Positions 34,958-43,568 of a stretch of DNA of 52,709 nucleotides are shown one piece after another. Made by a program: the position numbers and the translations under genes. This DNA is from Clostridiales bacterium (GTDB lineage Bacteria; Bacillota; Clostridia; Caldicoprobacterales; UBA3941). Each line of letters starts with the position of its first letter. Positions within the stretch are counted from its first letter, which is position 1. The notes under the pieces are model-generated. The model made no database searches. It saw only the letters and a program-made list of their open reading frames with translations, and was not told the origin of the DNA. The stretch covers positions 1 through 52,709 of the forward strand of contig JAAYRX010000027.1 in the NCBI GenBank assembly GCA_012518535.1, written 5' to 3'.

Positions 34958-37188
34958 ATGGCAAGTTCCTCCTCCGATAACTGGGATAAGGCAATCTGTC
35001 TATATACCTCGCAGCTCTTTATAAGCTCATTATGTGTTCCCTGTCCTACTATTCTACCTTCGTCCAGCACCACAATTTTATCTGCCTTCATTATGGTATT
35101 AATCCTCTGGGCCACCACCAGTATGGTCCTATCCTTTATCTCCTGGCTCATAGCCTTTCTGATAGCGGCGTCGGTTCTAAAATCCAGAGCAGAAAAGCTG
35201 TCGTCGAATATTAACACTTTTGGAGCCCTTGCCAAGGCTCTTGCAATGGACAATCTCTGTCTCTGGCCTCCGGATACATTGGTTCCTCCCTGGGATATTT
35301 CTGAATGGATACCATCTTCCTTTTCATCTATAAATTCTCTGGCTTGGGAAATCTCTATGGACTTTAAAACTTCTACTTGACTTGCAGTGGAATTCTTACC
35401 ATACTTTATGTTGCTCTCTATAGTACCTTTAAAGAGGATCCCCTCCTGTGGAACATATCCGATCCTATCCCTTAAATCCCTAAGGCCTATATCCCTAATA
35501 TCTGTTCCGTCCAACAAAATCTGCCCTTTTGATACGTCATAAAATCTGGGAATGAGATTGATTAGAGTGGACTTCCCGCTGCCGGTACTTCCGATAAAGG
35601 CCGTGGTTTCTCCTGGCTCTGCTACGAGGTTTATGCCCTCTAAAACGCTTTCCTCTGCACCGGGGTACCTAAAAAAGACATCCTTAAATTCAATGCGCCC
35701 TTTAAAATCGTCACCCAATTCCTTCGGATTTGATGGATCTACAATAACTGCCTCCCTATCCAAGACCTCGGACACCCTCTGGGCAGACACAGAGGCCCTG
35801 GGCAGCATTATTGAAACCATGGATATCATAAGGAAGGACATAATAATCTGCATGGCATATTGTATATAGGCCATCATATCCCCCACCTGGATAGTGCCTT
35901 CTTCAATTTGATGTGCACCAACCCATATGATGAGCAGCATTATCCCATTCATGATAAGCATCATGGCCGGCATCATTACAGTCATCAGCCTGGATACAAA
36001 GAGATTGGTTCTGGTCAAATCCTTATTAGCCCTGTCGAATTTATCCTCCTCAAACTTTTGGTTATTGAATGCTCTTATGACCATCATCCCGTTGAGTGCT
36101 TCTCTCATGACGAGGTTTACCCTATCTACCAACTTTTGCATCTTCTTAAAACGGGGAGTGGCTACGATAAACAGGACTGTCACCAAAATAAGCACCGCCA
36201 TAACCCCTACTGCTACTATCCAGGCCATGGAAGTATCGGTATTGAGGGCCCTGATCACCCCTCCTGTTCCGAGAATAGGTGCATAGAACACCATTCTTAA
36301 AAGCATCACAAGAAACATCTGAACCTGTTGTATATCGTTTGTGCTCCTGGTGATCAGAGAAGCAGTTGAAAAATCATCAAATTCAATATTGGAAAAGGAT
36401 GCAACTTTTCTAAACACCTTCTCCCGCAGATTTTTCCCCAAGGCAGATGAAACCCTTGCAGACAAGAAGCCAACCAATATGGACACTGCCATAGCGAGAA
36501 GGGATATCAGTAACATAATACCGCCTATTTTAAGAATATAATAGGTTTGGCCTTTGTGGATATCGACACCTATCGCCTCATATTCGATGCTGATAAAGTT
36601 AATTGCAGACTGGATCAACATGGAATCGGGTATCCTATCAAGCTGCTCATCAAGCTTTGCTCTTAATTCATCGAATTTCTCCTGAGGTAAGGTTTTCAGG
36701 ATTTCAAAGGGATCCAGTCCCTGGGGGAAATCTTCAAAAGGCATTACAAACCCTTGTCCTTTGGGTATATCCTGCTCCATGCCCCACACTATCAATATGG
36801 CTTTCCCAAGAAAAGCATTTAACCTTTCGATATCTTCCTTATCCTTCGTATCTAAAAGATACAGGCTTTCCGCTTCCAGAGATGGGTATATCCTTGAATA
36901 ATGTTCATACTCACTATCCGACAGGTGTTCTCTATCCAGTAGTATATAACTTTTACTTATAAGTTCCTCTTCATTTTCCTTTAGAATAGCTTTGATCTTC
37001 TCTAGTCTATCTTCCCTTATGACAACCGGGACAGCAGTCTCTATACCCTTCTGCTGAATACCAACATTGACCATATTGGACATATAGTCAGGTAGGGCTA
37101 ATTCTGCCATGGCCTGAACGAAAAGAAGAACTACTATTAGTAGAATTGTAAAGGTAAAAGGTTTGATTTCCTTTATCATTCGAAACAC
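34954..37188 (-). CDS. ABC exporter subunit with degenerate Walker B and large extracellular insert
   Basis: Partner of the downstream ABC subunit. At 744 residues it is unusually long: after the first span (FTFTILLIVVLLFVQAMAELALP) there is a hydrophilic insertion of about 180 residues before the second span (ILKIGGIMLLISLLAMAVSIL), predicted to lie outside the membrane. The ATPase domain has Walker A GSTGSGKST, signature VSGGQRQ, but Walker B reads VLIFDDSFSALD, with Asp in place of the catalytic Glu. In known heterodimeric exporters such a subunit supplies the inactive ATP site. The start is a GTG at 37188 with GGGGTG 7 bases upstream. First gene of the pair. Confidence 0.93.
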   Translation of the reverse strand: MFRMIKEIKPFTFTILLIVVLLFVQAMAELALPDYMSNMVNVGIQQKGIETAVPVVIREDRLEKIKAILKENEEELISKSYILLDREHLSDSEYEHYSRIYPSLEAESLYLLDTKDKEDIERLNAFLGKAILIVWGMEQDIPKGQGFVMPFEDFPQGLDPFEILKTLPQEKFDELRAKLDEQLDRIPDSMLIQSAINFISIEYEAIGVDIHKGQTYYILKIGGIMLLISLLAMAVSILVGFLSARVSSALGKNLREKVFRKVASFSNIEFDDFSTASLITRSTNDIQQVQMFLVMLLRMVFYAPILGTGGVIRALNTDTSMAWIVAVGVMAVLILVTVLFIVATPRFKKMQKLVDRVNLVMREALNGMMVIRAFNNQKFEEDKFDRANKDLTRTNLFVSRLMTVMMPAMMLIMNGIMLLIIWVGAHQIEEGTIQVGDMMAYIQYAMQIIMSFLMISMVSIMLPRASVSAQRVSEVLDREAVIVDPSNPKELGDDFKGRIEFKDVFFRYPGAEESVLEGINLVAEPGETTAFIGSTGSGKSTLINLIPRFYDVSKGQILLDGTDIRDIGLRDLRDRIGYVPQEGILFKGTIESNIKYGKNSTASQVEVLKSIEISQAREFIDEKEDGIHSEISQGGTNVSGGQRQRLSIARALARAPKVLIFDDSFSALDFRTDAAIRKAMSQEIKDRTILVVAQRINTIMKADKIVVLDEGRIVGQGTHNELIKSCEVYRQIALSQLSEEELAI

Positions 37189-37569
37189 TATTTTTCACCC
37201 CAATTTCCTAATTACTGGTCTCCTCGTATGGTCTTAATTCCAATATTTTACACGGGTGCGATAATGATGATATTTTAAGAACCGGACAAAAGCTAATAAT
37301 GACTCATCCCTATCGCATATATCAGATTTCTTCACTTTAATTAGTCTGTCATCTAAACATATCTTCCATATTAGCATTCTTGTTTCTTACAGTCAATATG
37401 TGGAAATGTAAATCCTATCTCTATATCTATACCCAAACTCACAACTTAACCAACTCTGCTTCACCATCAATTATGGAGAAAAAACTTTCTATAAAAAGAG
37501 GATTCCCTAAGAATTTGGCGAATAAAGGAATAAAGGTAGACTAATTTCCTAATATCAGAGGTGATCATA
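37189..37569. other. Divergent intergenic region upstream of the 37570 module
   Basis: About 380 AT-rich bases between the exporter operon and the plus-strand module. No open frame with a ribosome site, no convincing -35/-10 pair on either strand, and no strong hairpin. TATAAA at about 37490 and TAAAAT at about 37240 on opposite strands are the best -10 candidates, but their -35 regions are poor. Promoters here may use an alternative sigma factor. Confidence 0.4.
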
Positions 37570-38196
37570 ATGAGTGACCTGGCTGATTATGAGTTGTTAA
37601 TAAACAAGATTCCTGGTATCATCTCTTCCCGATTTGTTACCAACTCAGATAATGAGATCATTGAAATTCACGTATTAGCGAACATCTATCGCTCACCAAA
37701 ACAGCTGGTTAGGGATATCCAATCGGCCATGCTAACTACATATAATGTAAAAATCGATCACAAGATCATAAGTGTCGCTCAAATAGATGATGGGGTAACA
37801 GGCCCTAGAGAGCAAAGGTTCAACCTGCATTATGTAAAAGTACTTTCGGAGGGACCCAAGTCCCAAGTCGAGGTGATCCTATTAAGGGATGATGAATCCT
37901 TCTTGGGGGTAGCTCAAGGAGGAAACTCTTTAGGTAGTCGCATGCGTTTATTCTCCGAAGCTACCTTAAATGCTATACAAAATGCCTTGGGTATTGAGTA
38001 TGTGTTTATCCTGAATGACGTTACCTCTGTTAGTATATCAGGAAATAAAGCATTTATGGTAACCGTATCCCACCTTTTCGAGTTAGGTGAGGAATTATTA
38101 TGCGGCTGTTGTATCGTTACCAAGGACGAAAATGAAGCTGTGGTGAAGGCAACTTTAGACGCCATCAATCGCAGAGTTGTCAGATACTTTAAATAA
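37570..38196 (+). CDS. Conserved two-domain protein of unknown function
   Basis: A 208-residue soluble protein. The N-terminal domain (YELLINKIPGIISSRFVTNSDNEIIEIHVLANIYRSPKQLVRDIQSAMLTTYNVKIDHKIISVAQI) has a beta-alpha-beta look, like small metal- or ligand-binding ferredoxin folds. The C-terminal domain (VEVILLRDDESFLGVAQGGNSLGSRMRLFSEATLNAIQNALG ... AVVKATLDAINRRVVRYF) resembles a dimerising regulatory domain. I recall proteins of this two-domain plan in both Clostridia and Actinobacteria, without a known role. The GTG at 37561 is part of the AGAGGTG ribosome site; the ATG at 37570 is the start. First gene of the module with the peptide, HD-GYP and DUF5317-like genes. Confidence 0.8.
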   Translation: MSDLADYELLINKIPGIISSRFVTNSDNEIIEIHVLANIYRSPKQLVRDIQSAMLTTYNVKIDHKIISVAQIDDGVTGPREQRFNLHYVKVLSEGPKSQVEVILLRDDESFLGVAQGGNSLGSRMRLFSEATLNAIQNALGIEYVFILNDVTSVSISGNKAFMVTVSHLFELGEELLCGCCIVTKDENEAVVKATLDAINRRVVRYFK

Positions 38197-38255
38197 CGCC
38201 ATTAATAGGCCAAACCATCTATAGATACCTTCATTAATCCAATTTAATAGCGGAG

Positions 38256-38300
38256 CGGATATGGCCTGTCTGACTAGCCGATGACAGAGATTAGATTAGG
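38256..38300 (+). other. Possible structured leader of the peptide gene
   Basis: Upstream of the peptide ribosome site, GGC/GCC and CTGTC/GACAG pairings around 38262-38287 interlock in the manner of a small H-type pseudoknot, in a stretch richer in G and C than its surroundings. I could not match it to a known riboswitch class. Confidence 0.3.
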
Positions 38301-38313
38301 AGGCTATATCTAA

Positions 38314-38403
38314 ATGAAAAAGATAGCAGTTAAGGTTTTAGTTGCACTGTCTGCATTACTTTCTTTGATACTTGCTGGCGGCGCTAGCGTAGGTTGGTAT
38401 TAA
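38314..38403 (+). CDS. 29-residue hydrophobic peptide, possible signalling peptide
   Basis: A TTAGGAGG site 10 bases upstream of the ATG strongly suggests translation. The peptide has a basic start (MKKIAVKV), a hydrophobic core (LVALSALLSLILAGG) and ends ASVGWY followed by TAA. The shape is that of a signal-peptide-like or AgrD-like precursor: AgrD-family autoinducers carry a basic amphipathic leader and then a ring segment such as AS-x-x-G-x-Y followed by an acidic tail. Here the ring-like end is present with Ser instead of Cys, but the acidic tail is missing and no AgrB-type protease is in the window. It lies inside the inverted repeat and just before a multi-spanning HD-GYP protein. A role in signalling is inference. 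Confidence 0.65.
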   Translation: MKKIAVKVLVALSALLSLILAGGASVGWY

Positions 38404-38445
38404 TCTATTGGTTTGGCCTATTCTTGTATAGAAAGGTGTTGAAGT

Positions 38446-39744
38446 ATGGATAAAAAATCAAAAACCTTCCTCTCGTTTATTATTTCCTTCGGTATTCTCA
38501 TCCTGGGTTTTTGTATATACAAAATTTTAGGACAAGTCAGGTTTATTGACATCTTATATTGGATGCTCCTGGCCGGACTTTGTCAATCCTTCTTAGTGGT
38601 ATTCAATAAGGACCGATATGTAAGTGTGGTGTTTGCAATAATATTTGCGGTCCAACTCAACTATGGCACATATCATAGTGTGATAATAGCTGCGGGGAGC
38701 CAAGTTTTCTTTGTGTACAAGGAAAGGCCCCAAACCTATAGGCATGTTTTCAGTGTACCCCTGTATAAGACTCTTTTTAATGTAGCAAATGTTAGCATAT
38801 CGGCTTTCATATCGGGATCAATCTTGGAGTTATTATCCAGAGCATATGATCTTAACATAAGGATGTTTGCCTTTACCATTCTTATGTTAATCTACACACT
38901 TTCCTATGCTCTGTTAAACACCGGAATACTCATGAGCCTCATGTCACTCTTAAACAGAGATTCATTTTTTAGGCTTTGGTTCAGCCTAATGTCCTGGATA
39001 TTGCCGAATTTTGCTGCCATCGCACCTTTCGGATACCTTATTGCCCTCTTGTATAATCAACCTCAGGGAAAGATTTATATCGCCTTGTTGGTAGGGCCGC
39101 TGCTGTTGGCTCGTCATTCCTTCCAATTGTACCAAAATTCCAAAGAGCTATATTACAAGACGGTTAAAGCCCTGACAGCTGCTATAGAAGCAAAAGATCC
39201 CTATACAGAAGGCCACTCGCGCAGGGTCGAAGGATATGCCCGCCAAATTGCAGAAGAGCTCAAACTTGATAAAGCCACCATTCATTCTATAGAGGTGGCT
39301 GCCCTTCTCCATGATATAGGCAAAATAGGAATTAACGATTCGATTCTAAATAAAAAGGCGGTACTCAACGATTCAGAGTATTCCCAAATACATGAACACC
39401 CTATAATAGGTCTGAAAATCTTGGAGGATATTGAGCTGCCCCTCAAAAGCAAGGATATAATAAAATTTCATCATGAAAGATATGACGGTAAAGGATATCC
39501 AATGGGGCTAGGTGGAGATCAGATCCCCTTAGAGGCATATATTCTTTCTGCTGCTGATGCATATGATGCCATGACATCTAATCGCCCATACAGAGAGGCG
39601 ATGGCGCCAGCAAGAGCAGCTGAAATACTGATTAAAAACAGCGGTACTCAGTTTCATCCGACTGTTGTGAATGCCTTCACCAAGGTACTGGATTATAGAA
39701 TGGTAAATAATCAAAAAAGGGAAACGGTAGACAATGTTGGTTGA
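38446..39744 (+). CDS. Multi-spanning membrane HD-GYP domain protein (likely cyclic-di-GMP phosphodiesterase)
   Basis: HD-GYP proteins hydrolyse cyclic-di-GMP (some act on cGAMP). The 432 residues comprise about seven N-terminal membrane spans up to residue 225, a short linker (QNSKELYYKTVKALTAAIEAKDPYTEGHSRRVEGYA) and a complete HD-GYP domain: His289-Asp290 in ALLHDIGKIGIND, HHERYDGKGYP from His342, and ADAYDAMTSNRPYR. The membrane part has no known ligand-binding signature I can name; it may sense a membrane or extracellular signal. AAAGGTG lies 7 bases before the ATG. It overlaps the DUF5317-like gene by 11 bases, so the two are coupled. Confidence 0.9.
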   Translation: MDKKSKTFLSFIISFGILILGFCIYKILGQVRFIDILYWMLLAGLCQSFLVVFNKDRYVSVVFAIIFAVQLNYGTYHSVIIAAGSQVFFVYKERPQTYRHVFSVPLYKTLFNVANVSISAFISGSILELLSRAYDLNIRMFAFTILMLIYTLSYALLNTGILMSLMSLLNRDSFFRLWFSLMSWILPNFAAIAPFGYLIALLYNQPQGKIYIALLVGPLLLARHSFQLYQNSKELYYKTVKALTAAIEAKDPYTEGHSRRVEGYARQIAEELKLDKATIHSIEVAALLHDIGKIGINDSILNKKAVLNDSEYSQIHEHPIIGLKILEDIELPLKSKDIIKFHHERYDGKGYPMGLGGDQIPLEAYILSAADAYDAMTSNRPYREAMAPARAAEILIKNSGTQFHPTVVNAFTKVLDYRMVNNQKRETVDNVG

Positions 39745-40282
39745 AAGCTTAATAATTGGTGTAGTAACGGGTTATCTAAGGGGTGGAAGGATCCACCGCA
39801 TTTCTAAACTTAATCTGAAAGCTTACTACCTGCTTTTTATAGCTGTAATTATAGAGTTAACTCTTAACTATGTCTTAATTGGTCATAATGATCTAATTCT
39901 ACAAAGTCATTCTCTCCTTGCAGTTGTAATTCAATATTTGCTTATATTTGTTTTTATAGGCCTTAACTTAGATAAACCCTATACCTGGCTAATAGGAATA
40001 GGTATTTTACTTAATTTTATCGTAATCACTGCCAACTTCGGTGCTATGCCGGTATCTGCTCAAATCTTGGATTTGGCAACTCCGTCGAAGAAAATGATTC
40101 TACTTGGAGAAGGTAAATTCTATACTTATAAACTGGTGGAGTCCGGCGTACGACTATGGTTTTTGGGTGATATTATTCGCATTTCCTTCCCCCTACGGCA
40201 GTTTATAAGTATAGGTGATATATTTCTGTCTGTGGGCGTTTTTATGTTAATCCAAAAATCCATGTTAGAGCCTAAAACGTGA
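39734..40282 (+). CDS. DUF5317-like integral membrane protein
   Basis: A 182-residue protein with about five hydrophobic spans (ESLIIGVVTGYLRGG, YYLLFIAVIIELTLNYVLI, LAVVIQYLLIFVFIGLNL, WLIGIGILLNFIVITANFGAMPVSA, SIGDIFLSVGVFMLIQK). The ANFGAMPVSA motif, the later LGDIIRISFPLRQFISIGDIFLSVG block and the size fit what I recall of the DUF5317 family. Translation is probably coupled to the HD-GYP gene through an 11-base overlap, suggesting the two membrane proteins work together. It ends 20 bases from the convergent lipoate ligase gene. Function unknown. Confidence 0.8.
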   Translation: MLVESLIIGVVTGYLRGGRIHRISKLNLKAYYLLFIAVIIELTLNYVLIGHNDLILQSHSLLAVVIQYLLIFVFIGLNLDKPYTWLIGIGILLNFIVITANFGAMPVSAQILDLATPSKKMILLGEGKFYTYKLVESGVRLWFLGDIIRISFPLRQFISIGDIFLSVGVFMLIQKSMLEPKT

Positions 40283-40302
40283 TTAACCAGGTTTCTTCAG
40301 GC

Positions 40303-41295
40303 CTAAAATCCCTTACTCCTTATCCAGCCTGCTATATCTTGCAGCATCTCCTCTCTTTGTGTACCGACTTTTACCTGGCTTAGGGTTTCAGCAATATAGT
40401 CAGAGTTGAATAGGCATCCTTGCAAGATTTCTGGAATCATCTCTATAAGGGCTTCATCCATGGCATCAGAGTAAACATGAGCTTTTGCTATCCTGGCCTG
40501 TTGTAGTTCTAACCCTAGTTGAATTCCTCCCCATGGAAACCGCGTATTTAGTTCAATATCAAATCTTGGAGACTCTCCAAACCGCCATTCCCATGATTCG
40601 TATTTCTCATTGAGCTTATTTAATGAATTCTGATCGATTCCCTCCTCCCCATATCTGATATCCTGGGTTTGCCCGTATACCCGCTCGAATGATTTTATCA
40701 GACCTTGGGTCATGCTCGGTACATCAAGTCTTGGGTTGTATTCGCATAGATTTACTACTCTTGATCTTATGGATTCAATACCTTTTGAACGAATCTTATC
40801 CTCAGACACTTCCAGATACCTGGTCAATTTCTCCATACTGGCAGATATAAGTATAGTACCATGGTGGAGGGCAGATTTTTTTCGGATGCAAAAGGCATTC
40901 CCGGAAAATTTCTTGTCGTCTACGGTTAGATCATTCCTGCCGCTAAAAACTGCCTTGATACCCATATCATTTACGGCACCCAATACAACCTCCAATTGTT
41001 TGTTTACATCGTAGAACCGTTTATCCACTAAAAATGAAAAGTTGAGGTTGCCCGTATCATGAAAGACCGCCCCACCGCCGGAGCTTCTGCGAGCCAATTT
41101 ACCTCCCTCCGATTCCAGTAGTTGAATTCGGCATTCCTTCCAGGCATTTTGATTCTTCCCTATTACGACGGTATTTTGGTTCTGCCATAGGTAAAGTATG
41201 CATTCCTTAGGCTCTACGTCCTCTAGTAGGTATTCTTCTATCGCTAAGTTTCTCCATGGATCCAAACTGTTTCCTATCACTATTCTTGTGTTCAT
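40303..41295 (-). CDS. lplA: Lipoate-protein ligase A
   Basis: Attaches free lipoate to E2 and GcvH proteins through lipoyl-AMP. The 330 residues carry the family motifs RRSSGGGAVFHDTGNLNFSF, GRNDLTVDDKKFSGNAF and LHHGTILISASMEKL (with the lysine and glycine residues of the lipoyl-AMP pocket), plus the C-terminal accessory domain (SWEWRFGESPRFDIELNTRFPWG). The ribosome site is weak (GGGCTG). No lipoylated-enzyme gene lies nearby. The similar biotin ligase fold is a less likely alternative because the RRSSGGGAVFH motif is specific. Confidence 0.93.
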   Translation of the reverse strand: MNTRIVIGNSLDPWRNLAIEEYLLEDVEPKECILYLWQNQNTVVIGKNQNAWKECRIQLLESEGGKLARRSSGGGAVFHDTGNLNFSFLVDKRFYDVNKQLEVVLGAVNDMGIKAVFSGRNDLTVDDKKFSGNAFCIRKKSALHHGTILISASMEKLTRYLEVSEDKIRSKGIESIRSRVVNLCEYNPRLDVPSMTQGLIKSFERVYGQTQDIRYGEEGIDQNSLNKLNEKYESWEWRFGESPRFDIELNTRFPWGGIQLGLELQQARIAKAHVYSDAMDEALIEMIPEILQGCLFNSDYIAETLSQVKVGTQREEMLQDIAGWIRSKGF

Positions 41296-41366
41296 CAGCC
41301 CGGGCTCTATATATTCACGTGTTTGATGGCGTGAAAAATGCCCATCCCCCCTTTATGTAGTATCTT

Positions 41367-42494
41367 CTATGAAATTTCAGACAGTCTGAGTATTTCCCTC
41401 AATACTTCCTCTCTCTTGGCATTGACTCCGTCAAAGTCCATGGCCTCAATATAATACCTTTCTAATTGCCCATGAACTTCTCTTGCCCTGGATATAAAAT
41501 CCACTGCTCTATCTATCAGATGGTAAAAACGCTTTTTTGCCGCCTCCATATCATCTGCAAACTCCAGGACAGTCTTATTTTTATCCTTTAAATAATCATC
41601 AAAGTCTATATGTGTTTCAAAGGACCTGTCCTGCAACAATGAATTGTCATTACCCAGGATTTGATTCACATTGACCAATACCCTGTTCAAATGTGGGAGA
41701 ATTAGGATATCCAATTCGTCAATGTCTATAGGTGAATGAAACTGTTGAGTAGAAAGTCCCAGTTCTTCTGCCTGACGGGCTAACCGACCTATAGCCCTCC
41801 CTACTCCTGATCCCGGTCTACCCGAGAAAGCATAGACCTTGTGACTGGGCTCAACCAGGCAATCGGTATAATTGTACACACCTTTTCCACTTATGGCTGT
41901 AGCAAAGATGTGGGTATGGTGTGCTGCCCTTGGAGAAAGGTCCTCATAGCCCTTAAAGAAGTCAACCATCACTTTCCCTAAGACGGAGTTGTATTCTCCT
42001 TCATCAAAGTCATCTTCAGCATAGGACCTCCACTCATCATAGGCGACTCTGGCTTCCCTTAGGTGATTATAGGCCGACTTAAACATTCTGGCACCCCGTT
42101 TGTTTAGTTGTAAAATCTCTTCCCTGTATTTAGCCAGTATGGTATCATCCCAATACTGACCCAACCAGATTATATCATCAGTTATACCCGGATTCCTTGG
42201 ATCTACAGTATGGGGTGATGTACCGTCTAATAATGCGATCCCCAATTCCGGGATGGATATGGCATCTAAAGAGTCCGGATCTGTTGGGCATCGATATTCC
42301 ACCACATCAAAACCCAAATCTAGCATATGGGTTTCTATTCCGGTCATAAATGTGGACTTGCCAGCCCCCGGCCCCCCTTTTATTATATAGCGTCTGACAT
42401 AGTCCCCCCAGATAATGTAATCAAAAAAAGAATGAAATCCCATTGGCGTGTTTCCCCCGGGAAATACCCTCTTTACCTTGCCTCTACTGTTCAT
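41367..42494 (-). CDS. PRK06851-type double P-loop ATPase of unknown function
   Basis: A 375-residue protein with two P-loop domains in tandem. The first holds a normal Walker A (IIKGGPGAGKSTFMTGI) and a downstream FDVVEYRCPTDPDSLDAISIPELGIALLDGTSPH block; the second begins KVYAFSGRPGSGVGRAIGRLARQAEELG, where the catalytic Lys of Walker A is replaced (GSGVG), so it probably binds little or no nucleotide. The C-terminal DFISRAREVHGQLERYYIEAMDF pattern fits the Firmicutes PRK06851 family as I recall it. A GGAGG site precedes the ATG. No function is established; it lies between a prenyltransferase and lipoate ligase. Confidence 0.8.
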   Translation of the reverse strand: MNSRGKVKRVFPGGNTPMGFHSFFDYIIWGDYVRRYIIKGGPGAGKSTFMTGIETHMLDLGFDVVEYRCPTDPDSLDAISIPELGIALLDGTSPHTVDPRNPGITDDIIWLGQYWDDTILAKYREEILQLNKRGARMFKSAYNHLREARVAYDEWRSYAEDDFDEGEYNSVLGKVMVDFFKGYEDLSPRAAHHTHIFATAISGKGVYNYTDCLVEPSHKVYAFSGRPGSGVGRAIGRLARQAEELGLSTQQFHSPIDIDELDILILPHLNRVLVNVNQILGNDNSLLQDRSFETHIDFDDYLKDKNKTVLEFADDMEAAKKRFYHLIDRAVDFISRAREVHGQLERYYIEAMDFDGVNAKREEVLREILRLSEIS

Positions 42495-42563
42495 GCTTTT
42501 CCTCCCCTTCCATAACCATATTCTACTTTCTATGATATGCGGGTGCAGAAGTTTTGGAAGGCC

Positions 42564-43490
42564 TTACCTCGTAAGTAGAGAAGCTATTATCATAACCAAT
42601 CCAGTTATCTGATAGATACCAATAGTACTAGCATTAGCCTTTATTAATTGTGGGATATTGTTAAATTCTTTTCTGGCTATTTTAACGGATCTAAGGGCCA
42701 TAGGTATGCTGGCCCAACCAATTAACCATACCAGGTTCCTATACAGAGCTGCCACCAATATAAATGAGGCATAGGCCAATATAAACAGCAGTCCATATAT
42801 AAGAATACCCTTCTCTTTGCCCAGCCTTACTACCCAGTTTTTTTTATTGCCCTTCATATCCGCTTCATAGTCAGGATATTGATTGATCCATAATACGTTG
42901 GCTATAAGGAATCCCAATGGTAGTCCGACTATCATGACTTTAAAGTCAAATCTCCCGGACATAACCAAATAGATACCCAGGGTTATTAAGGGTCCAAAGG
43001 TAAACCCAACAGCAAATTCACCCAATCCCCTGTAGGCTAATTTCATCGGGGGAACGCTGTAGAATATGGATATAAGAATTCCCAATAGACCCACCCACAA
43101 AACTCTGGGTTCTTTAAAGGTCATAATCAACAGACCTACACCGCAAGCTAGAGCAAAGGTTCCCAAACTAATGTACATTACTTCCTTTAGGGTGAGTTTT
43201 CCCTGAACTATGGTCTTTTTTCCTCCGCTAAAGGGAGTTCTGTTCTCCGGGGCTATATTTCTATCTACACCCGATCTGTAGTCTATATACTCATTAATAG
43301 AATTTTTACCTATTTCTATTAAGTAGATACCCATCAGTGAAAGGATAAACCATGGAAAATCAAATCTCCCTGTTACGCTATAGGAAAGTGAGGCGCCTAC
43401 CAACATGGGGACCGTGGAGGCAATCCATATCTTTGGATCTGCCAACTGCCAGAATCCTCTCCATAGACGTTTGAGTTCTGTAACATTCAT
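42564..43490 (-). CDS. UbiA-family prenyltransferase (MenA-like)
   Basis: Integral membrane enzyme of the family that joins an isoprenyl chain to an aromatic or other acceptor. The 308 residues have about eight or nine spans and the two Asp-rich motifs: NSINEYIDYRSGVDRNIAPENRTPFSGGKKTIVQG and NVLWINQYPDYEADMKGNKKNWVVRLG. The overall pattern is nearest to MenA (1,4-dihydroxy-2-naphthoate polyprenyltransferase), but no other menaquinone gene is in view, so the acceptor is unknown. The frame opens at 43505; the ATG at 43490, downstream of GGAG and GGGA, is the likelier start. Confidence 0.85.
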   Translation of the reverse strand: MNVTELKRLWRGFWQLADPKIWIASTVPMLVGASLSYSVTGRFDFPWFILSLMGIYLIEIGKNSINEYIDYRSGVDRNIAPENRTPFSGGKKTIVQGKLTLKEVMYISLGTFALACGVGLLIMTFKEPRVLWVGLLGILISIFYSVPPMKLAYRGLGEFAVGFTFGPLITLGIYLVMSGRFDFKVMIVGLPLGFLIANVLWINQYPDYEADMKGNKKNWVVRLGKEKGILIYGLLFILAYASFILVAALYRNLVWLIGWASIPMALRSVKIARKEFNNIPQLIKANASTIGIYQITGLVMIIASLLTR

Positions 43491-43568
43491 AATCCCACAC
43501 TCCATTACTATTAGATATTATATAGACAGTATACCAAAACTTTTCATCCGGTTACTATACAATGTACG

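Larger units (their letters stand above)
38204..38422. repeat. Perfect 14-bp inverted repeat enclosing the 29-codon peptide gene
   Basis: AATAGGCCAAACCA at 38204-38217 is the exact reverse complement of TGGTTTGGCCTATT at 38409-38422. The pair fills almost the entire gap between the flanking genes and encloses the small peptide gene and its ribosome site. No target-site duplication is visible next to the arms. It could be the ends of a small inserted cassette or a long-range RNA stem. Confidence 0.75.

Noticed and set aside
38314-38403. Calling the 29-residue peptide a true AgrD autoinducer
   Set aside because: The acidic C-terminal tail and the conserved Pro-Glu motif after the ring are missing, there is Ser rather than Cys, and no AgrB or AgrC gene is in the window. 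Kept only as a resemblance.
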